A stretch of DNA of 64,000 nt from assembly GCA_944325595.1 (NCBI GenBank), contig CALVAQ010000005.1, positions 53,831-117,830 on the forward strand. The letters are read 5' to 3'. The notes under the pieces were generated by a model, which saw only the letters and a list, made by a program, of their open reading frames with translations, was not told the origin of the DNA and did not search any database. A program made the translations under genes and the position numbers. Positions 42,017 to 50,940 of this stretch are shown here, one piece after another. The stretch comes from Candidatus Gastranaerophilales bacterium. GTDB lineage: Bacteria > Cyanobacteriota > Vampirovibrionia > Gastranaerophilales > Gastranaerophilaceae. The stretch's first letter is position 1, and each line of letters opens with the position of its first letter.

Positions 42017-42970
42017 TTGGACAAAGAGATTTTCAAAAGCGAATACAAAAAGATTTTTGACTGTGTCTGCGAAAATATGCAGACACTGGATAAATATTTT
42101 GAAAGTTATTTTCTAATAAAGGTAAAAGAAGACAAAAAAAATCAGATTTTGCCGATTTTGAATGAATTTTTGTCGCAAAAGGGCAAACGTATACGCTCAA
42201 TGCTCGTATTTTTGCTAACGAAAGCGCTTGGTAAAGAGATAACGGACTGCCATTACAAACTTGCGCTTTGTGATGAACTTATCCACAATGCAACACTGAT
42301 ACACGATGATATAATTGACTGTTCTTTGTATCGCAGAGGTCAAAAAACCTTGAACTTTGATTATGATTCAAAACTTGCGGTACTGGCCGGAGACTATCTT
42401 TTGTGCGAAGTTTTGAAAATCCTTGCTTCTTTTGCTGATGAAAGAATAAGAAATATTCACTCAAATACTATGTCTGATTTGATAAAAGGTGAGCTTTGCC
42501 AGTATTTTAACAGGTTTAAAATATTATCAATAGAAGAATATATTGAAAAATCAAAAAATAAAACAGCAAAACTTTTTGAAGCGGGTGTTCTTTCCTCTTC
42601 ATATTTGAACGGATGCACGGATAATGAGATAAAATCTTTGACCGGGTTCGCTCTAAACTTTGGAATAGCTTTTCAAATCCAAAATGATTTGGATAACTTT
42701 GAAAATCCTCAAAAAATAAATGAAGATATTGAAAACGGTGACTACGGTGCGCCTTTGATATTTTTTGCACAGGAGAAATACGGCGAAAATGTATCTTTCT
42801 TAAACAACATTAAACAAGCACTCAAACAACTTAAAAACACCGATGCAATTGAAAAAACAAAACAACTGAAAATTTCTTATATTAATTCGGCTATTGAAAA
42901 TATATCGTTTCTTGAGGATAATTTATACAAAACAGCATTGATTGATTTGTGCAAACTTTATAAAGAATAA
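42017..42970 (+). CDS. Polyprenyl diphosphate synthase
   Basis: The 317-aa protein carries KGKRIRSMLVFLLTKA, the first aspartate-rich motif LIHDDIIDCSLYRRG and GDYLLCEVLKILA. The second motif is reduced to FQIQNDLDNF, with N-D-L-D in place of the usual D-D-x-x-D; some family members have this form. It condenses isopentenyl diphosphate into an all-trans chain for quinones or carriers. The start is TTG at 42017 behind AAGGGGTAATA. It lies directly before lepB (4-nt gap). Confidence 0.85.
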   Translation: MDKEIFKSEYKKIFDCVCENMQTLDKYFESYFLIKVKEDKKNQILPILNEFLSQKGKRIRSMLVFLLTKALGKEITDCHYKLALCDELIHNATLIHDDIIDCSLYRRGQKTLNFDYDSKLAVLAGDYLLCEVLKILASFADERIRNIHSNTMSDLIKGELCQYFNRFKILSIEEYIEKSKNKTAKLFEAGVLSSSYLNGCTDNEIKSLTGFALNFGIAFQIQNDLDNFENPQKINEDIENGDYGAPLIFFAQEKYGENVSFLNNIKQALKQLKNTDAIEKTKQLKISYINSAIENISFLEDNLYKTALIDLCKLYKE

Positions 42971-42974
42971 AAAG

Positions 42975-43634
42975 ATGGATAACCAAACGGAAAACAAAAC
43001 AGAAAATAAAACGAAAAAAGAAAAATTTCTGGCAGGGCTCAAAGAAACGGTAGAAACCGTTGTTTTTGTGGTTGTTATGGTTATCATTATAAGATTTTTT
43101 ATTGGAGAAATACGCTGGATTCCCTCAGCTTCGATGCATCCGACACTTATTGAAGGCGACAGAATATTTGTCGAAAGGTTTTCCCGATTTTACACAACTC
43201 CGAAACGGGGAGATATAATGGTCTTTTATCCTCCCGAAGAGGAAATAAAAACGGATGTTCTGTCCATTTTTGCAAGGCTAACGGGATTTTTCTGTAAAGA
43301 TGTTGCTTATATAAAAAGAGTGGTCGGGCTTCCCGGAGACAAACTGGAAATAAAAGAGTTTGTAAACGGCAGATTTCAGGTCTATATAAATGACAAGCCT
43401 CTCAAGGAGCCTTATATTATGAGTCCCGATGATTATATTCCGTGTTCGCTTGATATGTACTGCGGTCCGATGAAAATACCGGCAGGACAGTATTTTATGA
43501 TGGGTGACAACAGGGGCAACTCTCAGGACTCCCGTTTTTGGGGCTTTTTGCCAAAAGAACGTTTTATCGGACGTGCAGTATTTTTGTTCTGGCCCCCTAC
43601 AAGGCTGAATATTTTTCAAAGACCGGAATATTAA
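42975..43634 (+). CDS. lepB: Signal peptidase I
   Basis: The 219-aa protein has a charged cytosolic head, one membrane helix (residues about 28-44), catalytic S53-M54 in SASMHPTLIEGD, the general base K114 in YIKRVVGLPGD, and GDNRGNSQDSRFWG. It cleaves signal peptides on the outer face of the inner membrane; several clients are in this window. The ATG at 42975 is preferred over a TTG at 42942 lying inside the previous gene. It forms an operon with the polyprenyl synthase. The terminator stem includes the stop codon. Confidence 0.94.
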   Translation: MDNQTENKTENKTKKEKFLAGLKETVETVVFVVVMVIIIRFFIGEIRWIPSASMHPTLIEGDRIFVERFSRFYTTPKRGDIMVFYPPEEEIKTDVLSIFARLTGFFCKDVAYIKRVVGLPGDKLEIKEFVNGRFQVYINDKPLKEPYIMSPDDYIPCSLDMYCGPMKIPAGQYFMMGDNRGNSQDSRFWGFLPKERFIGRAVFLFWPPTRLNIFQRPEY

Positions 43635-43666
43635 AAAGCGGGTGAGGGTTTTTAATATCCGTTTTT
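43624..43666 (+). terminator. Terminator overlapping the lepB stop codon
   Basis: CGGAATATTAAAAA (with a one-base bulge) pairs with TTTTTAATATCCG, followed by TTTTT. The 5' arm runs through the last codons and the TAA stop of lepB, so translation may affect folding. Confidence 0.75.
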
Positions 43667-43863
43667 GATTCTGCAGGTTGTTATTTTATACATTTATTAT
43701 CAAAAAGATTGCACTTTTTTACGACCAATTATTGTACATTGGTCTATTTTATATTTTGCAAATACAACTTACACTGACAAAGGATGATTTAATTCCGTGG
43801 TTATTTCTTCTGTTAATGATAAAACAGACAACCTGTCACGGATTTTATATTAGGAGTTTCAAT

Positions 43864-44172
43864 ATGCTTACTGAAAGATATACGGACGGAATCAATCAAC
43901 GACATCAAACAGAATTCAATAATGTAAATAAAGAGCTTTTGCCATGGCTTGAAGATCTTGCATTGGAAACAAACTGTAAAATAGAAAGAAAAGAATGGAA
44001 AAGCAAATACAACAGCTATGTAATATATGATTATGAACCGTTTTGCTCGGACGGCTTTGAGATAAATATCGTGGTTTCGTCGGCAAGCCGGGAACATCTG
44101 GAGTTTTTGAGATATCTGTATGAAAACAAAATAAACACAATAGAATATCTCAACAGCTGTGTAATAAATTGA
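43864..44172 (+). CDS. Small protein of unknown function
   Basis: The 102-aa protein is soluble and mildly acidic, with LTERYTDGINQRHQTEFNNV, EDLALETNCKIERKEWKSK and INIVVSSASREHLEFLRYLY. The family is not recognised. I chose the ATG at 43864 because TAGGAG lies 7 nt ahead of it; the frame is open upstream to 43678 but that part is hydrophobic and has no start signal. The 197 bp between the lepB terminator and this start hold no other feature I can support. The gene converges with the leftward gene at 44176. Confidence 0.55.
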   Translation: MLTERYTDGINQRHQTEFNNVNKELLPWLEDLALETNCKIERKEWKSKYNSYVIYDYEPFCSDGFEINIVVSSASREHLEFLRYLYENKINTIEYLNSCVIN

Positions 44173-44175
44173 TGC

Positions 44176-45066
44176 TTATTGTGAAAGAACGGCATCTTCT
44201 CTGAGTTTTATTACAAACTCGGAACCTGCCGGAATAGTGATTGATTTTCCTTTATAAAATATTGCCAGCACAGGGGAAACGGCAAGGTTTACAACATAAA
44301 CCACCGTACCCGTCACGAACGAAAACGGAGTCAGGATAATTTCTACGCCGTTTTCGTTTTTGGCAAGATTTTTTGTGACCCGCCACATTTTTTTAAAGAA
44401 AGTTGTTCCGGGTTTTAGAACTTTGGGAAAACTTCTCCAGTACATTCTTTGTCCTTTTATGTTGTTGAAAAAAATATGTTTTTCGTTTGCAACACAAACC
44501 TTTGCATCAATATTATAGGTTCTGCCTTTGTAATTCATCTGTGTAACGACAATTTCTATCAAACCGCCGTTTCCTGTAATTTGCGGACCGTGAGAATCTG
44601 CAATTTTTCCGTAAAAAATTGTTCCGGCAGGAATTGTCACATATCTGGAGGTTTCGGGATATAAACTTTTAAAACTTATCCTTGTGCCTTTAGGTGTGCT
44701 GCTTGATATTTTTTGTGCAAGTCTGACTTTAAATTTTTTGCCTTTAGGTACGGTTATTGCGTTTGAAGATGCATTTTTTGAGTAATTTATTGTATTTTGT
44801 ACAGGTTTCTGAGCCGTTGTTTTTGTGGCTGTTGCCGATACTGAAGACTGTACGGGTTTTGGTGTCTGTACAGGCTCTGCAGGAGCAATCTCGGGCGGTG
44901 TCGCCGAAGGAGAAAATGCATCCATTGTATTCACCGAGTCTGTTGCATCATTGTATATCTCCAAAGACGGCAATACCGGCAAATCCGGTAAAGTCTCATC
45001 TGCTGCAAAAACAGCCGGTGAAATAAAGATATTTATCAGTATAAATAAAGCCAGAATCCTTTTCAT
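44176..45066 (-). CDS. Exported protein with Pro-rich linker and beta-rich domain
   Basis: The 296-aa protein has a signal peptide (MKRILALFILINIFISPAVFA, cut near A-D), a Pro/Thr/Ala/Ser-rich linker (about 45-95), and a C-terminal domain with SNAITVPKGKKFKVRLAQKI, TRYVTIPAGTIFYGKI-like strands and SITIPAGSEFVIKLRED. The IPAG...Y/F pattern weakly resembles TrbI/VirB10-like barrels, but the match is by eye. A hydrophobic stretch at about 243-265 could enter a membrane. It acts outside the cytosol. The function is unknown; no secretion-system neighbours are seen. Confidence 0.6.
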   Translation of the reverse strand: MKRILALFILINIFISPAVFAADETLPDLPVLPSLEIYNDATDSVNTMDAFSPSATPPEIAPAEPVQTPKPVQSSVSATATKTTAQKPVQNTINYSKNASSNAITVPKGKKFKVRLAQKISSSTPKGTRISFKSLYPETSRYVTIPAGTIFYGKIADSHGPQITGNGGLIEIVVTQMNYKGRTYNIDAKVCVANEKHIFFNNIKGQRMYWRSFPKVLKPGTTFFKKMWRVTKNLAKNENGVEIILTPFSFVTGTVVYVVNLAVSPVLAIFYKGKSITIPAGSEFVIKLREDAVLSQ

Positions 45067-45164
45067 ATTTAAATTTTAAAACACTTAAATTGTATTTTAA
45101 TCCATAATAAATACGAGATTTGAAAGGGTAACAAAAAAATATTTGCCTGTGTTTTAATCCGAAT

Positions 45165-46628
45165 ATGATAGATAAAGTGTCTTCGTGTTTAAGAAATATT
45201 TCTATAAAACCTTTTCAAAATAATGAAATTGAAAAGCAATCATCAGATGTATTAAAAAATAATACAAAAATGCAAAATACATCTGATGCAATGACAGGTG
45301 TGCCTTTAATGAAATACAGAAATATTTCTTTTAAGGGATATTACGGAGATGAGCAGCCGTTGAAAAAGCTTTTTTGGATATCAACGGGGCGTAACAAGGT
45401 TTATGCTGACAACTGGACAAACGAACACATTTATACCGCCGGAAGCAAAAAATGGGTAAATGCAAGACCGGAAGAACTTTTGCGCCGAACACCGGAGAAT
45501 ACTATACAATCCCTTTGTACTGTTGTATCGGATAGTTCAAATCCTCATATTCCTTCATACATTCCGTCTCCGGATTTTGGAAACAACTGGGGAAGACATG
45601 CAAATTATATTGAAATAAACCCCAGAGTAATTGCCAAATACGAGAACGGAAGAGTTTCTGACGGTCTTTTAAACACAATGAAACTTATGCTTGCAGTGCC
45701 GCCTTCCTCAAACTCTTTTGCAAACTGCATTGTTCTTTCCCAGTTGTATCCCTGTTTTGATAATGACGGAAAAAGTGATGCAGGTTCTTTGTATTGTACA
45801 GACCTTCACAGAGGTATAAGCAAAGCTCTGACTGCGCAGGGTCTGAAATACAAAATGGGAGATGACGAACAGGTAAAGGCTTTTAATGATATGGCGCACC
45901 TTCTGGGCTTTAAAACAGGGTTTCGACTGCCTCTGTCCTCCGGTCAAATTCACGTAAAAGGAAAAGATTTTGACTGGAAAAAAGATGAAAAAGCCTTTGT
46001 TGATGCATGTGTCTGGGGGATAGAACTCGGTTTTGACTCAATTTATTTTGACAGCGGAAAACACATTATAGATACAAACGGCTATTGCGGAAGCGGAGAT
46101 GTTCCGGACAGAGAGCAGCTTGCGTATATTTTGTACAAAATCAGAGAACAAACCGGAAGACACGATATTTCTTTTGTCGGAGAAAAATGCGGAGACAATA
46201 TGGCATACAAAAACCTCGGTTTTAGTGCAGGAACCGACTGGGGTAATGCCGGCAATTTTAAAGAAATAAAATGGAACGCAAAATCACAGAGTTTTTCAAA
46301 AGAATATGCGGCAGGACCGGAGGTCTCAAATGACAATGATTGCGGCTCAGATAGTTTTGAAACCAGACTCAACAAAATGAACTCTTGTCTTTTTGCCTAT
46401 GAAGACGTAAAAGACAAACTGCCTTCATTTATGCAGATGCATGATATTTTTCCACTCTCTCCTTACACAAATACACACTCGCTGATGCTGCACTCAAAGC
46501 AAATGAAAGGTTCTGATGCCTGGACAGAATGCGAAAGGCATTATGACGGAATATTCAATACTTCTTTAGAGGCACAAAACTACAGACAGCGGGTTTATCA
46601 TATTTTTGAAAATGTGTACAGGCAGTAA
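45165..46628 (+). CDS. Unknown FKG-motif protein, possibly TIM-barrel hydrolase-like
   Basis: The 487-aa protein starts with a 50-residue polar leader and S55-F-K-G58, then a compact region: VYADNWTNEHIYTAGSKKW, DFGNNWGRHANYIEINPRVI, WGIELGFDSIYFDSGKHII, DISFVGEKCGD and LGFSAGTDWGN. The repeated strand-then-acidic pattern suggests a TIM-barrel glycosidase-like fold, but no family motif is certain. There is no signal peptide. It has no clear Shine-Dalgarno, and GTAACAAA (a variant of the GTTACA site) lies 37 bp upstream. The role is unknown. Confidence 0.5.
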   Translation: MIDKVSSCLRNISIKPFQNNEIEKQSSDVLKNNTKMQNTSDAMTGVPLMKYRNISFKGYYGDEQPLKKLFWISTGRNKVYADNWTNEHIYTAGSKKWVNARPEELLRRTPENTIQSLCTVVSDSSNPHIPSYIPSPDFGNNWGRHANYIEINPRVIAKYENGRVSDGLLNTMKLMLAVPPSSNSFANCIVLSQLYPCFDNDGKSDAGSLYCTDLHRGISKALTAQGLKYKMGDDEQVKAFNDMAHLLGFKTGFRLPLSSGQIHVKGKDFDWKKDEKAFVDACVWGIELGFDSIYFDSGKHIIDTNGYCGSGDVPDREQLAYILYKIREQTGRHDISFVGEKCGDNMAYKNLGFSAGTDWGNAGNFKEIKWNAKSQSFSKEYAAGPEVSNDNDCGSDSFETRLNKMNSCLFAYEDVKDKLPSFMQMHDIFPLSPYTNTHSLMLHSKQMKGSDAWTECERHYDGIFNTSLEAQNYRQRVYHIFENVYRQ

Positions 46629-46736
46629 TATTTTTCTTGCAATGCAGAGAATTAACAAAAATCATACGTATGCATGATTTGCAAATATGCTTAAAAGGTA
46701 GAATAAAATTATATTATTACCATCGCACGATTGTTT

Positions 46737-46786
46737 TTTCGTACAATTTTCGGTTTTAAAACAGGGGGAGAGATTTCTGTACGAAA
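46737..46786. promoter_or_regulatory. 9-bp inverted repeat in sigma-factor leader
   Basis: TTTCGTACA (46737-46745) and TGTACGAAA (46778-46786) are perfect inverted arms 32 bp apart, 35 bp before the sigma-factor gene. They can form an RNA stem or be an operator. Confidence 0.45.
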
Positions 46787-46803
46787 GAGTTTAGGGGAGA
46801 TCG

Positions 46804-46824
46804 TTGGATAATAAACAGAGATGA
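46804..46824 (+). CDS. Possible six-codon leader ORF coupled to the sigma factor
   Basis: TTG at 46804 with AGGGGAGA just upstream reads MDNKQR and stops at TGA 46822-46824, overlapping the ATG (46821) of the sigma factor as ATGA. The strong Shine-Dalgarno lies 20 nt from the ATG, too far for direct use, but at the right distance for this mini-ORF. Coupled translation is inferred. Confidence 0.35.
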   Translation: MDNKQR

Positions 46825-47648
46825 ATGAAGAATTAGAGTACAGTTCTTATAACAGAATAAAGCGCCTCTCGGACGAAGAGCTGGAGCAGCTCTGGCATGA
46901 TTATCTTGCGGATAAAAGCCAAAAAGAGCTGAGAGACAAGCTTATTGTACAATATATTTATTTGACCAGATATGTTATAGGTCGTGTAAAAATGAATCTC
47001 CCTCAGACCTTTTCACTTGAAGATATTACAAGTTACGGCGTGGAAGGCCTTATTGATGCTATTGAAAAATATACCCCCGACAAAGGTGCGAGATTTGAAA
47101 CATATGCCCTTATGCGTATCAGAGGCACTATTATTGACAAAATACGCTCCCAGGACTGGGTTCCCAGATCAACAAGAAGAAAAATAAAAGAAATTAAACT
47201 CGTTGCCGAAAAAATGAAACAAGCCCTCGGCAGAGCCGCAACAACAACAGAACTTGCAAATGCAATGGGAATGGAAAAAGAAAAAATAGAAAGCCTTCTC
47301 GCAGAAGAAATGCAGGTGGGTTCTATTTATGACAAAAAAGGTTCGTCAGAGGAAAGTGTCGAGATTATTGATACAATTCAGGATGAAAACTCTAAAAATC
47401 CTCTGGAACAGCTTGTTGATAAAGATGTAAAAAAAGAACTCCAAATGGCATTGAAGCGTTTACCGGAAAGAGAGCGTATGATTATGGTTCTCTATTACCA
47501 CGAGAACATGACACTCAAAGAAATCGGTGAAACCATTGATGTTTCAGAGTCAAGAGTATGCCAGCTCCATGCGCAGGCAATTATGAAATTGAAAAACATC
47601 CTGAGCACAACACGTTCTGACAGAATGAGACAGAGTATTGTAAGCTAA
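46821..47648 (+). CDS. RNA polymerase sigma factor, FliA/WhiG-like group 3
   Basis: The 275-aa protein has region 2 (YIYLTRYVIGRVKMNLP, SYGVEGLIDAIEKY, FETYALMRIRGTIIDKIRSQ, DWVPRSTRRK), region 3 helices and region 4 (LPERERMIMVLYYHENMTLK, SESRVCQLHAQAIMKLK). The order and RIRG.IID.IRSQDWVPRS stretch are typical of flagellar/sporulation-type sigma factors. No flagellar gene lies in the window, so its regulon is unknown. Its 5' leader is complex: an inverted repeat, two purine-rich boxes and a mini-ORF overlapping the ATG. Its 3' end faces the pseudopilin gene. Confidence 0.9.
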   Translation: MNEELEYSSYNRIKRLSDEELEQLWHDYLADKSQKELRDKLIVQYIYLTRYVIGRVKMNLPQTFSLEDITSYGVEGLIDAIEKYTPDKGARFETYALMRIRGTIIDKIRSQDWVPRSTRRKIKEIKLVAEKMKQALGRAATTTELANAMGMEKEKIESLLAEEMQVGSIYDKKGSSEESVEIIDTIQDENSKNPLEQLVDKDVKKELQMALKRLPERERMIMVLYYHENMTLKEIGETIDVSESRVCQLHAQAIMKLKNILSTTRSDRMRQSIVS

Positions 47649-47655
47649 GCATAGC

Positions 47656-48312
47656 TTAGTATTTTCTTGAACCTTCTCTGATTATTCTGGCTGCACAGTC
47701 AGTACCGATGCCGTTTTCTGTACAATTTCCTATCCCGTCATCAACATCATTTCCTGCAGGAAGCAGCCCTGAGTCACCGAGTACAAACAGGAATATGTCA
47801 TCACCAAGTTTGTTCGGAGCTTCATCACCGTTTACATCTACGGCAAAGACAGGTACGGTCTGTTTTTCTCTTTCGACATTCAAACTGTCTGCCGTTAAAG
47901 AGACGGAAACAGCTACACCGTCAGACATTCTGAAGGTAACGGGAGATTGTCCGTAGCCGCTTGAACTAAAGCCCTGTGCCGTTGATTCATTCAGTCCTAC
48001 GACACTTTCTGTTGTCCAACATCCTGTTGAACCGATACATTCTTTTGTTATAGACAAATACGGGCGCAGTTTTCTGTATATGTTATCACTTGTAAGTGAA
48101 TCATAATCCCATTTTTTATATGAATCGCCCATTGCTGCGGGCATTTCAATTACTTCACCGAGGTAGTAAAAAGCTTTTTTCATTGCATCAGCGTTTGCGG
48201 ATTTGTCAATGCCGCTGTTCAGTGTCGGCAGTGTAAGTGCCGCAATAATCCCTATAACTGCAAGTGATACAAGCAATTCTGCCAGAGTAAAAGCTTCTTT
48301 TATTTTTACCAT
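47656..48312 (-). CDS. Type IV pilin / type II secretion pseudopilin
   Basis: The 218-aa protein has the prepilin leader MVKIKEAFTLAELLVSLAVI followed by GIIAALTLPTLN, with probable cleavage before Phe (A-F rather than G-F) and Glu5 of the mature helix. The globular part contains paired cysteines (KECIGSTGCWTTES and GNCTENGIGTDCAARI) that could form disulfides outside the membrane. No pilus or secretion ATPase genes lie near it, so it may serve a system elsewhere. Start 48312 follows AAGGA about 9 nt upstream; earlier ATGs lengthen the leader beyond the family norm. Confidence 0.8.
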   Translation of the reverse strand: MVKIKEAFTLAELLVSLAVIGIIAALTLPTLNSGIDKSANADAMKKAFYYLGEVIEMPAAMGDSYKKWDYDSLTSDNIYRKLRPYLSITKECIGSTGCWTTESVVGLNESTAQGFSSSGYGQSPVTFRMSDGVAVSVSLTADSLNVEREKQTVPVFAVDVNGDEAPNKLGDDIFLFVLGDSGLLPAGNDVDDGIGNCTENGIGTDCAARIIREGSRKY

Positions 48313-48437
48313 AATACTAAATCCTTTTTTATTTTTTATCATAACCATTGTTCTTCGATTTTGCAATACAAATATACTATATTTTGGAAATATTCTTGAA
48401 AAATTAGTGATTTTTTTGTACCATGTTGTTCATAATA

Positions 48438-48451
48438 GTGATATTATTCAC
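48438..48451. promoter_or_regulatory. GTGA-N6-TCAC site upstream of hydC (Rex-like)
   Basis: GTGATATTATTCAC fits the GTGAA-N4-TTCAC core of Rex operators except for one base, but lacks the flanking TT/AA. It lies 40 bp before the hydrogenase operon start. This is a weak match and no Rex gene is seen here. Confidence 0.3.
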
Positions 48452-48490
48452 GATATTGGTCCAGATAACTGTTTATACAAGGAGAAATCA

Positions 48491-48994
48491 ATGAGCCCAC
48501 AGACACAAGCCGGCATTGACTACTCAAAAGTAGATGAAATTCTTGCATCTTATGAGTACAAAAAGTCAAATTTGATTGCCATTTTACAAAAAGTACAGGA
48601 GGTTTTTCGTTACCTGCCTCTTGATATTATGACATACATAGGTACCAAGATAGAAGGATTGTCGCCGGCAACAGTTTACGGTGTTGCTACTTTTTATGCA
48701 CAATTCAGCTTGCAGCCGAAAGGTAAATATGAAATCAAAGTATGTGACGGTACTGCTTGTCACGTTAGAGGATCGATGCCTGTTTTGAATGCAATAAAAC
48801 AGACTTTGAATTTACAGGACGGAAAATTTACTACGGAAGACAGTCTTTTCTCTCTTGAAACAGTCAGCTGTCTTGGTGCTTGCGGGCTTGCCCCCGTTGT
48901 TGTTGTTAACGGAAAAGTCTATCCGCAGATGACAGCAGATGCAATAAAAATAGTTATTGAAACTATTATGAAAGAAGAAAAAGAGGGCAACTAA
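48491..48994 (+). CDS. hydC: NADH-dependent [FeFe] hydrogenase gamma subunit (NuoE-like, 2Fe-2S)
   Basis: The 167-aa protein is a thioredoxin-like 2Fe-2S subunit: N-terminal helices (ILQKVQEVFRYLPLDIMTYI), VYGVATFYAQF, first cysteine pair in CDGTACHVRG and second in SCLGACGLAPVV. It passes electrons within the bifurcating hydrogenase HydABC. It opens the operon with a strong AAGGAGAAATCA Shine-Dalgarno and is followed after 1 nt by hydB. A longer frame to 48203 lacks a start signal. Confidence 0.93.
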   Translation: MSPQTQAGIDYSKVDEILASYEYKKSNLIAILQKVQEVFRYLPLDIMTYIGTKIEGLSPATVYGVATFYAQFSLQPKGKYEIKVCDGTACHVRGSMPVLNAIKQTLNLQDGKFTTEDSLFSLETVSCLGACGLAPVVVVNGKVYPQMTADAIKIVIETIMKEEKEGN

Positions 48995-48995
48995 T

Positions 48996-50852
48996 ATGAC
49001 TACAACACTTATTGATATAAATGCAGAACAGCAAAAAGTTAAAGATGCAATCAAAGCACAGGGCTTGAGAGTTCTTGTATGTGCAGGTACAGGCTGTGTG
49101 GCTAACGGCTCTTTGAAGGTTATAGAAAGATTTAAAGAACTCGGTGCTGATGTCAGACCGATGACACATCAGGATAAGGTAACAATTGTTCCGACAGGCT
49201 GCCATGGTTTTTGCGAACAGGGGGTACTTGTTGTTATTCCCGATTTGGATATTACATATGTAAAAGTTCATGTAGAAGATGTTGAAGAAATCGTTGAAAG
49301 CCACATCAAAAACGGCAAACCTGTTGAACGACTTCTCTATGTTGACCCGAAAACAAATGAACACGTTTTTAAAAATGAAGAAATCAACTTCTACGCCAAA
49401 CAAACACGTACCACACTCGCTAACTGCGGTGAGATTAATGCGGAATCTCTTGATGAAGCATTGGCGGTAGGTGCTTATCAGGCATTACATAAGGTCCTTG
49501 AAAAAGGGGATTCTCAATGGGTTATTGATGAAATCACAAAATCCGGTTTGAGAGGAAGAGGCGGCGGAGGTTTTCCGACCGGCTTGAAATGGAAATTTAC
49601 TGCTGCCAACAGAGGCGGAAAAAGCTATGTTGTCTGCAATGGTGACGAAGGCGACCCAGGTGCTTTTATGGACAGAAGCGTTATGGAAGGCGACCCGCAT
49701 AAACTTTTGGAAGGTATGGCTATTGCCGGTTACGCTATAGGTGCCGATGAAGCTTATATCTATGTCAGAGCCGAATATCCTCTGGCAATTCACCGCTTGA
49801 GAGTTGCTATTGCCGAAGCAGAAAAAAGAGGTTATCTCGGAAACAACATTATGGGCAGTGATTTCAATTTCACAATTCATATCAAAGAAGGTGCAGGTGC
49901 TTTTGTCTGCGGTGAAGAAACAGCTCTTATTGCTTCTATCGAGGGCGAAAGAGGTATGCCAAGACCCAAACCGCCGTTCCCTGCAAACAAAGGTTTGTTT
50001 GGCAGACCTACTTTGATTAACAACGTAGAAACACTTGCAAATGTTGCACCGATTATTTTGAAAGGTGCCGATTGGTTCAGCTCAATGGGTACGGAAAAAT
50101 CCAAAGGTACAAAAACCTTTGCGCTTACAGGCGAAGTGAACAACACCGGACTTATTGAAGTACCGATGGGCACAACTTTAAGAGAAATTGTGTTTGATAT
50201 AGGCGGGGGAATCCGAGGCGGCAAGAAGTTTAAAGCTGTACAAATCGGCGGTCCGTCAGGCGGCTGTTTGACGGAAGAACACCTTGACCTGCCTATGGAT
50301 TATGACAACCTTATTGCTGCAGGTGCAATGGTTGGTTCTGGCGGTCTCGTTGTTATGAATGAAGATACCTGTATCGTTGAAGTTGCAAGGTTCTTTATGA
50401 ATTTTACCCAGAATGAATCCTGCGGAAAATGCGTACCCTGCCGTGAAGGTACTAAAAATATGTTGAAAATTCTGGAGAGAATAGTTAAGGGCAAAGGCGA
50501 GATGAAAGACCTCGAAACGCTCGAAGAACTTGCAGTTGCGGTAAAAGACGGCTCGCTTTGCGGGCTTGGAAAAACCGCTCCAAACCCTGTTCTTTCCACA
50601 TTGAAATACTTTAGAGATGAGTATATTGCTCATATCAAAGACAAGAGATGTCCTGCAGGTGTCTGTGAGGCAATGAAAACCTTTGAAATTGATCCGGAAC
50701 TTTGTAAGGGCTGTACAAAATGTGCAAGAAATTGTCCTGTCGGAGCAATCGAAGGCACGGTCCGCAATCCGCATCATATTGACCAGTCAAAATGTATCAA
50801 ATGCGGTGCTTGTATTAACTCTTGTCCGTTCAAAGCAATCAAGCAAAAATAA
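48996..50852 (+). CDS. hydB: NADH-dependent [FeFe] hydrogenase beta subunit (NuoF-like, FMN, Fe-S)
   Basis: The 618-aa subunit contains an N-terminal 2Fe-2S thioredoxin-like domain (C29, C34, C69, C73), the FMN/NADH domain with GLRGRGGGGFPTGLKW at 184-199 and CNGDEGDPGAFMD, the N3-type 4Fe-4S site with C476-x-x-C479-x-x-C482 and C522, and two C-terminal 4Fe-4S ferredoxin clusters (CKGCTKCARNCP, CIKCGACINSCP). It is the site where NADH and ferredoxin electrons are combined in flavin-based bifurcation. Second gene of the operon; hydA follows after 88 nt. Confidence 0.95.
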   Translation: MTTTLIDINAEQQKVKDAIKAQGLRVLVCAGTGCVANGSLKVIERFKELGADVRPMTHQDKVTIVPTGCHGFCEQGVLVVIPDLDITYVKVHVEDVEEIVESHIKNGKPVERLLYVDPKTNEHVFKNEEINFYAKQTRTTLANCGEINAESLDEALAVGAYQALHKVLEKGDSQWVIDEITKSGLRGRGGGGFPTGLKWKFTAANRGGKSYVVCNGDEGDPGAFMDRSVMEGDPHKLLEGMAIAGYAIGADEAYIYVRAEYPLAIHRLRVAIAEAEKRGYLGNNIMGSDFNFTIHIKEGAGAFVCGEETALIASIEGERGMPRPKPPFPANKGLFGRPTLINNVETLANVAPIILKGADWFSSMGTEKSKGTKTFALTGEVNNTGLIEVPMGTTLREIVFDIGGGIRGGKKFKAVQIGGPSGGCLTEEHLDLPMDYDNLIAAGAMVGSGGLVVMNEDTCIVEVARFFMNFTQNESCGKCVPCREGTKNMLKILERIVKGKGEMKDLETLEELAVAVKDGSLCGLGKTAPNPVLSTLKYFRDEYIAHIKDKRCPAGVCEAMKTFEIDPELCKGCTKCARNCPVGAIEGTVRNPHHIDQSKCIKCGACINSCPFKAIKQK

Positions 50853-50940
50853 AAGAACAACTGTTCCCATCCGCCGCTTGAAATTGAAAATTATAAAAAT
50901 CAAATGGCGAAATGTAGAGAAAACTAAAGGAATAAAACAA

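Noticed and set aside
42279..42287. TTATCCACA DnaA box
   Set aside because: Single copy inside the polyprenyl synthase gene; taken as chance.
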